Source: Yponomeuta sedellus (Eukaryota > Arthropoda > Insecta > Lepidoptera > Yponomeutidae). Taken from it: a stretch of DNA of 64,000 bases. This document shows positions 39,869 through 51,364 of the stretch, in pieces; position 1 is the stretch's first letter; the number at the start of each line of letters is the position of its first letter. The position numbers were made by a program, and so were the translations under genes. The DNA lies in NCBI GenBank assembly GCA_934045075.1, contig OW203747.1, positions 12,057,894-12,121,893 on the forward strand, read 5' to 3'. Below the pieces are notes generated by a model. That model was given only the letters and a program-made list of their open reading frames with translations, had not been told where the DNA came from and did not search any database.

Positions 39869-39952
39869 ATGACAGAACATTTAATTGAATTAGTGCGCTG
39901 TGAACCTTGTTTGTATGATACAAATCATCCAGACTATTCAAAAAAGACGTAG
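39869..39952 (+). pseudogene. MADF-domain fragment inside the Harbinger element
   Basis: Reads TEHLIELVRCEPCLYDTNHP, then DYSKK: the first helix and the ALYD...HPDY signature of MADF DNA-binding domains (Adf-1 type). The frame then hits TAG. With one more A in the A6 run at about 39940 it would read on as KKDVER, the normal continuation, so a homopolymer shift is likely. An RA insertion cuts it a few bases later. PIF/Harbinger elements encode a MADF or Myb-like helper protein, so this is probably its remnant rather than a host gene. Confidence 0.65.
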
Positions 39953-39959
39953 AAAGATT

Positions 39960-40397
39960 TTAAAAACATATTTTGAGGCTTAAAATTCCACCCATGCCGG
40001 GATTCGAACCCGCGACCTCTGGCTATCGGTGCCAGCGCTCTTCCAACTGAGCTTATCGGCGACTCACCGGCATCAGTGAAGTTTCGAACCTCTTTACAAT
40101 ACTCTCTGTGTTACGTACAGGCAGCGACATCTGGCTGAAGTAATTTGCATCACTTGCAGCCCAGAGTACATACTTTTGCAGTTAGGTTTTACATCGAAAT
40201 GATATCGCTGTACCCACTTGAGTATATTCTTTCTAATGCACTAACCCGTGCCAAGGAAACTTTTAAAAACCTTTTTAGAGACTAAAAATTCAAGGCAAAA
40301 TAAAAATTTTTTTTTTTATTTATGAGTTAAAATAGGATTAAATAGGTTTTTAAAATTTTCCTTAGCACGGCTTAGTGCATTAAAAAGAATGTATACA
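39960..40397 (-). mobile_element. RA foldback nested in the Harbinger element
   Basis: Starts at E1 (ttaaaaacatattttgaggc), carries a full antisense unit and the next unit start, then an inverted sense tail to aaaaagaatgtata. Flanks agaaagatt/tgaaagagtt are a worn target duplication. Older and more diverged than the other RA copies. Confidence 0.7.
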
Positions 40398-40717
40398 TTG
40401 AAAGAGTTATTATACGGTGGGGGCCAATGTCTGCCTCAACTGCCCTACCCTGTACCGAACTGTGCTGTGCTGAGCTGCGTCGCCTGCGTCTCAGCATGCG
40501 CCCAGCCTAAATCTTCCAAATGAAACGGAAGTTATTCATATCATATGCAATAAAGATTACCATAATTCTATGGCTGAAACGGTTGATAGGTACGAATTTA
40601 TGTTTACGGTATGTTGATTGGTATACATTAGATAACTATCAGTATTTATTTTGATATTTCTACACGGTTGGTTAAATTACTTCTTCTCTACATACATACG
40701 ATAATTTATTAAGTGAC

Positions 40718-40790
40718 TGGCTCGTTGGTCTAACGGTATCGCGACTGATTACTATGCCGGAGGTCGTGGGTTTAATTCCCACGTGATTTG
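40718..40790 (+). pseudogene. tRNA-like sequence, damaged
   Basis: ggctcgttggtctaacggta matches the 5' half of the tRNA-Pro gene at 38547. A T arm-like gtgggtttaattcccac follows. The acceptor stem cannot close and the anticodon stem is lost. It may be a pseudogene or a SINE head. Confidence 0.45.
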
Positions 40791-40829
40791 ACTTTATTTT
40801 TAACGTTCTTACCTAATACTTACAAACGC

Positions 40830-41010
40830 GATCAACCCATCATGTCCCTACTGAGGGGCACGGGTCTCTTCTCTAAGGAAGTTATAGGCCATACTTAACC
40901 TAGGTCTAAGTCCAGATTGGTTGAGGCTTGCAAGACTAGTGGCTGGTCTTACTGTCAGAAGTTTTCAAGCCGCCCTAAGGCCTCTGACTTGGCTTAACGA
41001 CTGCCATCTA
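40830..41010 (+). repeat. RB repeat, diverged 5' half
   Basis: Starts cgatcaacccatcatgtccc; clearly more diverged than most RB copies. Confidence 0.6.
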
Positions 41011-41024
41011 TCTACGTGAAGCGC

Positions 41025-41375
41025 TTGTGGCCTAGGCGAACCGAGTGATTGGAATCAATCACTTGAGTTAAGCAACAACAGGTGCGGTCAGGTGCAGGAT
41101 GGGGGGCCGTCCCGTGACTACCGCTAGTGGCATTTTTCCGAGCGCTTCCTTCTTCGCAATGCTAAGCCGTTTGTGGCGGCTGTCATGTAATGGCAGTCGT
41201 TAAGGCATGTCGGAGGCCTTATGGGCGGCTTGATAACTTCTGACAGTAAGGCTCGCCACTGTCTTACAATCCTCCACCAACCCGGACTTGGCCCCCGTGG
41301 TCGAGTATGGAGGATGCAGGAAGAGAACCGTGCCCCAGCAGTGGGGACATACAAGGTTTGATAACGATAACAATC
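41025..41375 (-). repeat. RB repeat, nearly full length
   Basis: From gcgcttgtggcctaggcgaa to the complement of the 5' start at 41370. Head to head with the preceding copy. Confidence 0.75.
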
Positions 41376-41379
41376 TATC

Positions 41380-41680
41380 TACGTAAAGAGATGATTTATT
41401 TATAGAGCGTCCGGTGGCACCATTACTCGGACTAGATGGGTGAAAGGATCACTCGGACGCTGCAGTGCCTGGGACATTATTGTAACTGGAGTAGGCTTGC
41501 CCAGCACCTATACAATCCTGACAGCGTAGATAGCCTTGCCCACAGGAAGGACAATTAAGTCAATGCGTGCCTAGTCTTGCAAGCCTCCACCAATCCGGAC
41601 TTGGCCCCCGTGGCCGAGTACGGCCTATAAGTACCTACCTTAGGGATGAGTCCCGAGCCTCTCGGTGAGGACATACTGAA
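41380..41680. repeat. Unnamed repeat shared with 51770-51950, plus RB remnant
   Basis: atctatctacgtaaagagat, ctagatgggtgaaaggatca and tgcagtgcctgggacat recur at 51775-51880. The right end is a - strand RB-like piece (cttgcaagcctccaccaatc). Confidence 0.5.
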
Positions 41681-41732
41681 TGAATGAATGATTTATTTTG
41701 CCACAAACAAATATGCTTACATAACAATAATT

Positions 41733-41868
41733 ATACTGTTTTTATTTTTAATGCACTAACCCGTGCTAAGGACAAATTTAAAAACCTATTTAGAGGCTAA
41801 GGCTAAGGCTAAGGTTGCGGGTTCGAATCCCGGCATGGGTGAAATTTTTAGCCTCTAAATAGGTTTTT
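41733..41868 (-). mobile_element. RA foldback, short, 12-bp TSD
   Basis: Direct repeats ataacaataatt at 41721-41732 and 41869-41880. The E2 side runs to 'tttagaggcta', then (aggcta)n slippage, then a sense B box half to the E1 end. The A box is lost. Confidence 0.85.
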
Positions 41869-42419
41869 ATAACAATAATTTTAAAATAAAGTGTTCGTGT
41901 GACAATGATATTATTTCAGCGTTTGCTGTTGATACTGGGTGGATGATGATGACGATGAGGTAAATGCATAGGGCAAAGTCAGTATTTTGTTCCATTGGTG
42001 GCCCAGTTAGCACTGGGTACATTTATAATTTACCCACGTAAACAGATGCACTCGTGTACGTGCCGTGGATTATTAAAAACTACTTTCATTTACCTACTAA
42101 GGTAGGATATATTTGTATTGACTAAGAAACTTGATTATTACATAAATTACCCGTCTGGTCGGCTCGCGAGCGAAGAAACAGGTGATAACTTAAAGTTATC
42201 TTAAAGTCATGAAATCTTTTTAGGTGGCAACCGCTGTTGAATTGAGTAAAGATGGTCAGCCCTCCTATTACTCCACTCTATCGACTGAAGCATTTAGATT
42301 ACTCCTAAGTGCCAAAAAATATATGCATTTGACAGCCGGAGTAGCTTAAAAGAAGTCAAAATCAACGTCACTCAACTCAGTGGACACTTACGTAATAATG
42401 CCCCTGATTGGAGGTTTTT

Positions 42420-42547
42420 TTTTCCCCGCTGCCTTTTTCCCCACTACACTTCGGCCTGAAGTCAGCGGCTTACATTTTACATTGTACACTGACATTCAGC
42501 GAACAGAATGTAAATTCTTTACGTTGAAATAAATTTATTTGATTGAT
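42420..42547 (+). repeat. LINE 3' UTR with TTGAT tail
   Basis: ccccgctgcctttttcccca to tttacgttgaaataaattta matches, in opposite direction, 57545-57690 and more weakly 45000-45120. It is the 3' UTR of the LINE whose coding end lies at 58103-58639. Confidence 0.6.
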
Positions 42548-42549
42548 TG

Positions 42550-43365
42550 TTAAGAGAGCTCAACGCAGCCGTTGGCCCTCGTAACGTCTCAAATAATCAG
42601 CAAAAATCAGCGCTACAGGCCATTACTATGATAACTGAAGCATATAATACGCTGAATTCGGCCACTTCTTTTATTTCCATAGCACATTTTACACAGCCTA
42701 TAATTAGGCGTGACGACAGTACCAAATAAATAAAAATTTAACGATTTTAGGGGAAAGTACATTACCTATTAAAAGTATTTAAAACACTGATAAAACACTA
42801 GTTGTATAAAAAAAGAGATTACCAATATTTTCAATGGAACAAAAGATTGTAATAGACTGCTCTCGGCCATTTTGACTGAAACACCCATCACGCCGCGTGA
42901 CGTCACGCTTAGGTAAACATTGGTAAACTTCACCCGTGCTTTGTTATGACTACTAGTGATTACTACGTGTGTTTACCTGCGCATGACGTCATATTCGACG
43001 CCATGACACTGCGAGCTGTTTTCCCTCAGATTTAAAATTTTAGTTCAATGGCTTTAACGTTCGTTAAACTTTAGTTGATACTGAAATATAGATTTTATTG
43101 TAAATAATATATGTATCCTCACATTATGGAAGAGGATTTAATAGTATTTCGTCATGCCTATTGTAGGTGTGCTTGTACCAGCTACCTCACACGGAAAATC
43201 TCCCTTTTACCATTATTAATTGTTATTTTGACAAATGACGTGTTAAGTGTGCTGTGTGGTGTCGGCCTAGAGAATAGCACCAGCCCAAATTCTTACCGCG
43301 AGTGTCGTAAAAGGCTACTAAGGGACACAAACCGGGGGGTGGGCAGCAGCGCCCCTCTGCAGTAC
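42550..43365. other. Intergenic, nothing recognised
   Basis: Small frames at 42547-42729 and 43111-43464 have no recognised similarity. The second runs into RF repeat sequence. Confidence 0.4.
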
Positions 43366-43369
43366 AATT

Positions 43370-43500
43370 CCACCAAAATGCGATCCCCAACCCGCATGCC
43401 TAGCGTGGGGATTATGGGCGTTACCCCCAATGATGGCACAACCTTGCGCTATGGCACTCATTAGGAGAGGGCTATGTCCAGCAGTGGACTAATCTAGCCT
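43370..43500 (+). repeat. RF repeat, complete 3' part
   Basis: cgatccccaacccgcatgcc to gctatgtccagcagtggact, the best RF copy in the window. Confidence 0.65.
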
Positions 43501-43504
43501 GAAA

Positions 43505-43660
43505 AAGAAGAATGGTTATTGGACGCAGCGTGGGCAGGCCACCCACCAGATGGTCAGACGACCTGGTTATGGTGGCGGGGAGTCAGGATGCGGAGGTCAT
43601 AAGACCGAGAAGCGTGGGAAACCATGAAGGAGGCCTATTTCCTGCAGTGATATCGTTATG
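43505..43660 (+). mobile_element. LINE-K C-terminal fragment
   Basis: gggcaggccacccaccagat, gacctggttatggtggcggg and aaggaggcctatttcctgca correspond to GRPPTRWSDDL ... KEAYF of LINE-K with frameshifts. Confidence 0.55.
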
Positions 43661-43779
43661 ATATCGTTATTTCTGAACTGAACACTTTTTTTAATATATT
43701 TGTTTTTGTTATGTGTAGGATTTTAAGAAAAATAAAGACTTTTTTATTTATATTTTATTCATTATTTCTGAACTGACAG

Positions 43780-43850
43780 GATCGTGGCAAGTGGCAGTCC
43801 CCGGTCTCTGCATACCCCTCTGGGATACAGGCGTGAGGTTGTGTTATGTG
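43780..43850 (+). mobile_element. LINE-R 3' terminus
   Basis: acaggatcgtggcaagtggc to gatacaggcgtgaggttgtg; only the last 65 bp, sense direction. Confidence 0.6.
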
Positions 43851-43859
43851 TTTATTTCA

Positions 43860-45390
43860 ACATTGTGGTTAGCATAATATAGATATTAATTGTTGGTAAT
43901 TTTATATCTTTGTGTGTTGTGGAAAAACAATAAATGATCATCTATCTAATAGTTAGTACTAATATGTAAGACAGTGCTAATAAATTAAGTACATTTGACA
44001 GCGCCTAAACCTTTATACCCACTTAGTTGCGTAGGGGCGACTTTGTAGCGAAATTGTAATGTTTGATTTGCTGGCGTCCGTTGCGCCTGTAATAAATATT
44101 TTTTATAATCTCTACAATACAAAAAGGTGAAATGAGTGACCTTAAGCATTTTGTTTCACTTATAGAAGTAAGATCGGACAGGAATAGATCAAGTACACCG
44201 TTGAAACTAGATTTATTTTAGAAAAACTTAAAAATATGTTTATTTGAAAAGCTAAATTATGTTTACATTGCCTTGATTGCTGCACGAGCTTGATTAATAT
44301 GTTAATTTTTAAAACTCGAAAAAATAAATACAAAATTCTTTCATTTTGGCAGAATCAACATTATGTAACATAAGATATACCTAATAAGAAATATTACATA
44401 AATGTCTTGACATTTGTAAAAAAATAGTTCGCCGGTCATTTTGATTTTTTTTTGTCTACCTAAATATGTTTTTAATTTAAATATCCAGCTTTGAGAGAAA
44501 CTCTTTTAGAAAAGTCAAGATACGACATAAAAGACGTCGCGGAATAAAACAGAAACTGAACCTACGGGACCGTTCTCCAAACATTACTAAAACTGGTGAT
44601 CTCTCAATCCGTACATGTAGTTCCACGGGCCTCCGACCAAACCTCAGTTCATTTGACGACATGCGCAGTTCATTCATCCACCACCTCCGAGACGCAGTTT
44701 AAACTTTTAAAAGTAAATACTTTAGTTCAATGCCTGCCAGTTGCTTGCCTGAACTTGCGTAGGGACCGTGTGTGTTTTTTTAAGAAAAAAAAAGTGTCAA
44801 AAGAGGTTTTCTTTTTTTTAAGATGCAGTCTGTGGTCTTGTGATAAACTTTTTAAAGAGTTTTTTTTTTTAATTTGTCCAAGACACGTGAAGCTAAGGAC
44901 TTTTATAGTGTAAGTAACAGCAATTTTTAGTTTTCAGCTTTTCATTACAGAATTCTCGCAAGTGAGTTTGGACTTTTCTTATATAACTTTATGGAGTTTC
45001 TTTAGCTGTCTTTTTCTCCACTACATCTTGATCCGAATACGGCAACAATAACATTGTACATTGGATTCAAGTAACAGGATGTCAATTGTTTACTTCGAAA
45101 TAATTTATGATTTATTTTTGATTTATAAGTGGCAATAAACATAGGTTTTAACGGAAGTTAAACAAGACGACCAGGTTCTTTAGAAACGTGATTTCCTCAC
45201 ACGTAACAGCTATTAGATACTCAACTTTATTGTCTAGAATTCTAGATATTTACGGCTTCGTGGCATTATCAATACACGCGGCAATCTTAAAGTCTTTATA
45301 GTTTCGTAGTGTCAATTAATCTATTGATGATGGTTGAGAAGAATTTATGTTATTGAAGAAAACAAAACTGTTACAGGATCTAAAGTGCTT
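43860..45390. other. Long AT-rich intergenic stretch
   Basis: A weak copy of the 42420 LINE 3' UTR lies at about 45000-45120. The 44540-44960 part has mixed composition and T runs and could be an untranslated exon, but nothing identifies it. No coding frame. Confidence 0.35.
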
Positions 45391-45394
45391 TAGA

Positions 45395-45564
45395 TTAACA
45401 AAACAAAATATATTCACTTAAGGCGCTTTGGTATGCTAACCAGCGCCACCAATGGAACAAAATCATAACTGGTTAATCTTAATCTTAAAATAATATTTTT
45501 CCAAAACGTAAATGTATAAAGAGCATCAAAAAGAGCCTTAAGTGAATATATCTTGTTTTGTTAA
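45395..45564. mobile_element. MITE, 170 bp, ~45-bp inverted ends
   Basis: ttaacaaaacaaaatatatt followed by cacttaaggc is mirrored by gccttaagtgaatatatctt and gttttgttaa. The inside carries the MITE-H word gcgccaccaatgga, so it is probably a short MITE-H relative. Confidence 0.75.
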
Positions 45565-45579
45565 AGTACCATCGCTTCG

Positions 45580-46555
45580 TCTGTTTTTATTCTGTACCAT
45601 CGTGGTCCACATCGGCCATCAGTCCATTGAATTAGACCTTTAACCAAAAACCTATTAGCTCAGCAAGTCTTTATCAAATGATGCCTTTTTTATAAAATAA
45701 TCGCCTGTCAAAATTGTAAGGAATTTGACAAGACGATTTGTAATCGTTCAGAATTTAGTGCGCATAATTAGGCCACTGCACCGTAAGGCGGATTTCCTCA
45801 CAAAGTGGTCGCAGAGGCTTGATGTAATTATTGTAGGTCTCATAATAATAATAACAATAAAATAATTTATTTGTGCAGTCTACAATTTTTATCTTAAGCT
45901 AAATACATAGGATGTTCGTACACAGTGTCGTTGTACAATTCGAACTTCTGACCCCTAAACTAAGTAGAAACCTGTGTCTTAGGGGTCGTTGGTTCTCCTA
46001 CTGGTAATATTTTAAGAGATCATACGTAACAGCGAAAAGGATAGAATCAAATAAAATCAGTAAATCACATGCATAAATTAAAATTTAAATGAAATTGATT
46101 TATTTCTTTATTTTCGAACATTCCCTAATTCAATAGGGAGTGTAACCTAATTCAATAGGGAGATACAAATAACCAGGTGTAACCTAATTCAATAGGGAGA
46201 TACAAATAACTATATTATTAACAATGTTGAAATATCATAAATTTCCTTATATCTAACCTTATATTTACGCTATGTGTAAGTGCCCACTACACCTACGTTA
46301 TGTTTAGATAAATATAACATATACTCACGCCTGTACCACTGAGGGGTCTCCAGGGTCGAGAGTTCATAATCCAGGGTCTGCAATTTCGTCGCCCATCTTT
46401 AGTTCTTAGGATCACCTCACTGAGGATTTCTCACGAAGTATTCCTTCAGATTTATCGGTGGTATTGCTAATAAAAAATCATATTCAATGGACGTACATAA
46501 CACACAAATATATCGAAAACAATATATTTGAGAAAGAAATTGATAAGTTTGTTTT
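45580..46555. other. Intergenic with a short tandem repeat
   Basis: At 46128-46210 the block gtaacctaattcaataggga recurs (about three units of roughly 20-43 bp, with gatacaaataac). No gene. Confidence 0.4.
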
Positions 46556-46559
46556 CTAA

Positions 46560-46920
46560 ATTCGTTATCAACCCTTGTAGATATGTCCCCACTGTTGGGG
46601 CATGAGTCTCTTTCTGCATTGCAGGAAGGTTAGGCCATACTCCACCACGGAGGCCAAGTTCGGGTTGGTGGAAGATTGTAAGACAGTGGCGGGCCTTACT
46701 GTCAGAAGCCTCTGTATTAAGCCGCCCATAAGGCCTCTGACATGGCTTGACGACAGCCGGCACCAACGGCTTAACGTGCCTTGCGAAGCACGGAAGCGCT
46801 CAAAAAATGCCACTAGCGGTAGTCACGGGACGCTCACCCATCCTGTACCTGACCGCGCCTGTTGTTGCTTAACCAAGTGATTGATTCCAATCACTCGGTT
46901 CGCCTAGGCCACGAGCGGGT
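46560..46920 (+). repeat. RB repeat, full length
   Basis: From gttatcaacccttgtagata to cgcctaggccacgagcgggt, with a small inserted word (ctctgtatta) in the middle. Confidence 0.8.
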
Positions 46921-47240
46921 TTGTTTTCTACAACATAATAAAAAAAATAAAAACCGCACTTGCAACGATATTTACTCGTTTAATTTTACAATTTTGTTTT
47001 CCGATGTTTTGACATTTTACAAGTGCCGTGAACCCGGAAGACTTAAGCCGGCGTTTTTTTTGAAAGCATTAACTTTACTACTCTCGGCAAAAAATACAAA
47101 AGAAAATTATGAAGTTACGTTCCAAAATAGGCAAACCAATTATTTTATATAAAGTCAACAATATTCATTATAAGTAATAGAAATTAAAATTAAATCTATA
47201 AACTAATAATTTTACATGAACTCAAAAATATTGGTTATTT

Positions 47241-47487
47241 CAGTCTATTTATTCTTAATTGTCCAATTTAGTAAACAAGATTCTAACCTTAAAATTTAGA
47301 TTAGTTGCCTAAGCTAGACATTTTCTCGCAAATTCATGAACAATGTTTATAAAATTGGCAGCGTGTTACCTAAAAGAGTGTTCCAGGTTACTTCATTTAT
47401 GGAAATATGGCAGTTTTGGACTAAAAAGTCACACTTTAAGGGTAGAATCTTGTTTACTAAATTGGACAAGTAAGAATAAATAGACTG
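47241..47487. mobile_element. MITE, 247 bp, ~53-bp inverted ends
   Basis: cagtctatttattcttaatt, gtccaatttagtaaacaaga and ttctaacc at the left are mirrored at the right with two or three mismatches. Confidence 0.8.
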
Positions 47488-47489
47488 TA

Positions 47490-47940
47490 GTTATATTATA
47501 CTTAGAAAATACTATTTCTAAAACATTTCTTTTACAAACATGTTCCAGGAATGTTAAAGTTTTATGCGTTTAAAAAATAACCCTGTATATAGGCTGCTTA
47601 TAATGGTCATGATGGCGTCGAGAGTGGACGAGGGCATATCGTCCTTACCAAACCGCCAAAACCGGATATTTCCGAGCCGAAATATTACGTTACCGGCCGT
47701 TATATCACCGAAACCGACATTTATTTAAATTAATTATACAGTACAGCCACTTACGTAATTCCCGTGACAAGCCTCCGCGAAAACCGATGAAAGTTAAACC
47801 ATATTGTTTGGCAACACCCAAGTTCTAAATTCAATTGTATATTACCTAACCATTACCTATTTGCATTGGACATTTCTGTAAATTTTGACAAAAGACCATG
47901 ATGCAATAATACTCCGATGTGTTATCTATAATAAGATAAA
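47490..47940. other. Intergenic, nothing recognised
   Basis: No gene or family match seen. Confidence 0.4.
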
Positions 47941-47945
47941 AAAAA

Positions 47946-48053
47946 TTTAAAAACCTATTTATAGGCTAAAAATTCCACCTATGCCGAGACTCGAACCCGC
48001 GACCTCTGGCTATCCGTGCCAGCGCTCTTTCCAACTGAGCTATTGGGCGACTC
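47946..48053 (-). mobile_element. RA retroposon, truncated monomer
   Basis: Antisense from E1 (ttaaaaacctatttataggc) through B and A boxes to gggcgactcag. No clear target duplication. Confidence 0.7.
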
Positions 48054-48132
48054 AGTTCGCCAAAAAGTATAACAATATAAAATTAAAAAAAAAACGTTCA
48101 GAATACAATGAAAAATCTACAACGGAAACTTT

Positions 48133-48765
48133 TTTAAAAGCAGCCGTGGCCCAGTGGGTAGAACAATGGATTCGGAAGCGAGAGACCCAGGTTCGATTGC
48201 CAGTGACCTATGAAGTTGTTTTGTTTGAAGTTATGTCCATTTGTGAAATTATAGTAGCAATACCAACTGTGAAGGAAAACATCGCGAGGAGACCTGAATG
48301 TCTGAGGTATTCAATTTCCTCAGAGCTTGAAATTGTCAATCTCTTGAGACGCGTGGTAATCTATAATATAAAAATGAATAGCTGAATGTGTAAGCGCAAA
48401 TCTCAAGAGCAGCTGAACCGATTTCGTTAATTCTTTTTTTAGAATATTCCTTGAAGTATAAATAAATATTCATGGAGTTATTACACAGATCTTGTTAGCC
48501 CTATACTAAGTACAACGAAATGACTTGTGTTACATGTGCTAACTCGACGATAGATTTAATACAATAAATACATAGATAATATCCAAAACCCGAGACAAAC
48601 TAGAAAAGTTCGTTTGCTAGTTTGACCGGGACGGGGTTCGAACCCGAGACCTACGGTTTTACAGTCAGCGTGCCAAACCGCTGCTCCACCGAGGCCGTCA
48701 AGCTCAATTAAGCTCATACTGTCTCTCTGAGAGAAGGCCTGTGCCCTGCAGTGGGGCGTTTATAG
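48133..48765 (+). repeat. RE repeat with tRNA head, split by HL2 and RC
   Basis: Head: cagccgtggcccagtgggta (A box) and caggttcgattgcc (B box), the only RE copy here with a clear tRNA-like promoter. The body runs to gacgcgtggtaat (48360) and resumes at aagctcatactgtctctctg (48714). Confidence 0.7.
48361..48700. mobile_element. HL2 fragment (+) and RC SINE (-) nested in RE
   Basis: 48361-48460 is HL2 in the orientation opposite to 36645. 48470-48700 is an RC copy on the - strand with full tRNA-like head (gggttcgaacccc). Confidence 0.65.
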
Positions 48766-48769
48766 ACTA

Positions 48770-49165
48770 CCTAAGTATGTAAAAAAACGTAACTTAGTTA
48801 TTCGCATGTTTTGACACGTAGAAAAAATATATGTCTATGGTTTTAAGTTTTAGAAATTTGTAAGTGTTACTATAATTTCTATGGGACAAAAGTTATGCCA
48901 CTCCGATCTAAGTTTGACGCCAGTTCTTCTTGGATTGTTTTAACAATATTTTAACGCAACGCAATTTGGCGAATTTTCGCTGACGCGATTTTTTTATTTC
49001 CGCTAACTAACTGTTACGCTGCTAGGCGAATTTTTTGCATATTACCTCGTACTTACTCGTATTTTATTAGGATATAAAACATCATACACACACAGAAAAA
49101 ATTTCACACAAACACGTTAATAACCGTTAAACTCACGTAGGTACTGTCGCATCATGTATACGTGT
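48770..49165. other. Intergenic, nothing recognised
   Basis: AT-rich, no gene or repeat seen. Confidence 0.4.
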
Positions 49166-49169
49166 AAAA

Positions 49170-49512
49170 CTTCTTTAAACCCTTGTATGTCCCCACTGCT
49201 GGGACACGGATCTCTTCCTGCATCGCAGGAAGGTTAGGCCATACTCAACCACGGGGGCCAAGTCCGGGTTGGTGGAGGATTGTAAGACATTGGCTGGTAG
49301 AGTTATCAAGCCGCCTCTGACAAGGCTTAACGACCGCCATTACATGACAGCCGGCACCAATGGCTTAACGTGCCTTGCGAAGCACGGAAGCACTCAAAAA
49401 ATGCCACTGCGGTAATCACAGGACGGTCACCCATCCTGCACCTGACCGCGCATGTTGTTGCTTAACTCAAGTGATTGATTCCAATCACTCGGTTCGACTA
49501 GGTCACGAGCGC
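49170..49512 (+). repeat. RB repeat, nearly full length
   Basis: From aacccttgtatgtccccact to cgactaggtcacgagcgct, with an internal deletion at 'attggctggtagagttatc'. Confidence 0.8.
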
Positions 49513-49645
49513 TAAAATAGATGCTTTCAATGAATGTTGAGAATGCATATAATAGGTGTATATACTACAATTACACTTATATGCAGTATATTACGAAAAA
49601 CAATCACAATGCCCTGTTTGTATTCCTTAATAAATAAATAAAATA

Positions 49646-49923
49646 TACATACATACATACATACATACATACATACATACATACATACATACATACATAC
49701 ATACATACATACATACATACATACATACATACATACATACATACATACATACATACATACATACATACATACATACATACATACATACATACATACATAC
49801 ATACATACATACATACATACATACATACATACATACATACATACATACATACATACATACATACATACATACATACATACATACATACATACATACATAC
49901 ATACATACATACATACATACATA
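49646..49923. repeat. (CATA)n microsatellite, ~69 units
   Basis: About 278 bp of uninterrupted 4-bp repeat that begins exactly where the LINE-R 3' end stops. It is the expanded 3' tail of that LINE. The long frames over it in the - strand reading frames are repeat artefacts. Confidence 0.95.
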
Positions 49924-50200
49924 ACCTTACGCCTGTATCCCAGAGGGGTAGGCAGAGACCAGGGACTGCCACTTGCCACGATCCTGACAGATCACCTTCG
50001 CTTCATCAACGTTCATAAGTCGTTGCATGCACGCACGCCGGTTCCGGGTACTTTTTATCTTTCCCTTTGCTAATACATCCCCTATTTGGTCGATGTAAGT
50101 CCGTCTGGGACGTCCCTTACCAGCCCTTCCACTCACATTCGCAATATATATTTGTTTCGTCAATCTGTCTTCCTTCATCCTCTCCACATTTCATTTCCAC
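49924..50200 (-). mobile_element. LINE-R 3' fragment carrying the microsatellite
   Basis: The - strand frame 50187-49930 reads ERMKEDRLTKQIYIANVSGR, then GKGRPRRTYIDQIGDVLAKG, then MQRLMNVDEAKVICQDRGKW and ends in SAYPSGIQA, the usual end of this RTE-like protein. The frame is open to its end, so this copy is young. Confidence 0.8.
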
Positions 50201-50204
50201 ATGT

Positions 50205-50587
50205 CAAAGTTTTTATATATAAGTAAAATATATAAAAACTTTTTCAAAAGGCTCCTTTTATGCACCCAGGACCCGTACTTCTCTTTTTCCTCTCAGCCAA
50301 AAATCTATGACAATCCTATGGCTTATTTATTACCATAACATCGTTACGCTACGTAGTTATGTAGGTAGGTCAAGATTTATGCGATAACAAATGTGCATTT
50401 AAGTATTACGCGGCTTGCTGTCAGAGATGATTATCTAAATTCCCATGTAAGCCGCACTTGTGAGGTTGTTTAAACAGAATTATGGTGGACAATGGTCATT
50501 ATAAGACTGTGTGAAGGTAGGTCATTAAATGAGTCGAAAACGGTTCTCATATGTGCAAACATACGTACAGTACCTACTTACATATCA
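50205..50587. other. Intergenic with one small hairpin
   Basis: caaagtttttatatat and its complement at 50207-50246 form a hairpin. Otherwise nothing recognised. Confidence 0.4.
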
Positions 50588-50912
50588 TAAAAGTCCCTTC
50601 GGGAATCTACGTTCGCGCAGACTAGAAAGAAGTGTAACGAAAGTACCCGAAGCTATAAGTACATTCAACATGATCTTTAGCCGATACGGTTAAGGTGCAG
50701 AATTGATTGCCGCAGTAGCGCTAGCTGTTTCGCTCACGCTAATATTGCCAAACTAATAGTCACCTGCATCGATGACGTTGAATCAACCAATAGCAACAAA
50801 GGCGCACGGCCTGCCATAAAATGAAACTATTTGATTGGTCGACCAACTTGCCGCACATCTAAAATTCGGTACATCCGCGAGACTTATTTCTTGTGTAGCA
50901 CTGTAAGACTTT
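50588..50912 (-). mobile_element. Second copy of the MITE interior found upstream of gene copy 3
   Basis: aagtcccttcgggaatctac to gagacttatttcttgtgtag is the reverse complement of 28545-28900 with moderate divergence. The inverted ends seen at 28460/28929 are not found here. Confidence 0.65.
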
Positions 50913-51179
50913 TAAAGCCTGCGCAACCTGCTATAAGGGTACTTGACAGTTATTTCCGTTTCACTGACTTTTATCTGCCACTTAGGCACTTCTGTTTCCA
51001 AAATCAGCCGCTTTTTACGGAAATCTCACTTTCTTAGAATTATGCCGTATTGAGTAGTTATCAGTTTGTCTCTTCATATTCCTTAGAAAAGATTTCACGC
51101 AACGATATACTGAAATTCTCAATTTCATTTTTTACAAATGCGTTATAATAACGTCAAATTTTATGAAGGTAGTAAGTTC

Positions 51180-51290
51180 GGCCATCTTTCCGATAAAAGG
51201 TTGCTTGGAAGAAATAGCCACCAGCAATTTATAAGGCAATTGACGGCGTTCTCCTCATTTTGTTACTGTTATTCTTATTGCTGTGTAAAA
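51180..51290 (+). repeat. LINE-Z tail, diverged
   Basis: aaaggttgcttggaagaaat and aatttataaggcaattgacg; no clean microsatellite tail. Confidence 0.4.
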
Positions 51291-51364
51291 CCAAAGTTCA
51301 TTCATTTTTGAAAACTTTATTTATTTAGTAATCCAACAGGCACTTCAATTTATAAAATACGATC

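Larger units (their letters stand above)
39754..40507. mobile_element. PIF/Harbinger-like element with TAA target duplication
   Basis: TAA at 39751-39753 and 40508-40510. Inverted ends ggctgggcgcatggtgagac and the complement of tctcagcatgcgcccagcc extend about 40 bp. A 3-bp TWA duplication is the hallmark of PIF/Harbinger. It contains a broken MADF-domain frame and an RA insertion, and no transposase. Confidence 0.75.

Noticed and set aside
44596..44913. 105-codon frame with lysine and phenylalanine runs
   Set aside because: Second half is a translation of A and T runs; no motif and no splice support.
49527..49979. Long open frames of repeating MYVC units on the - strand
   Set aside because: They are translations of the (CATA)n microsatellite; 4-bp units are open in all frames.
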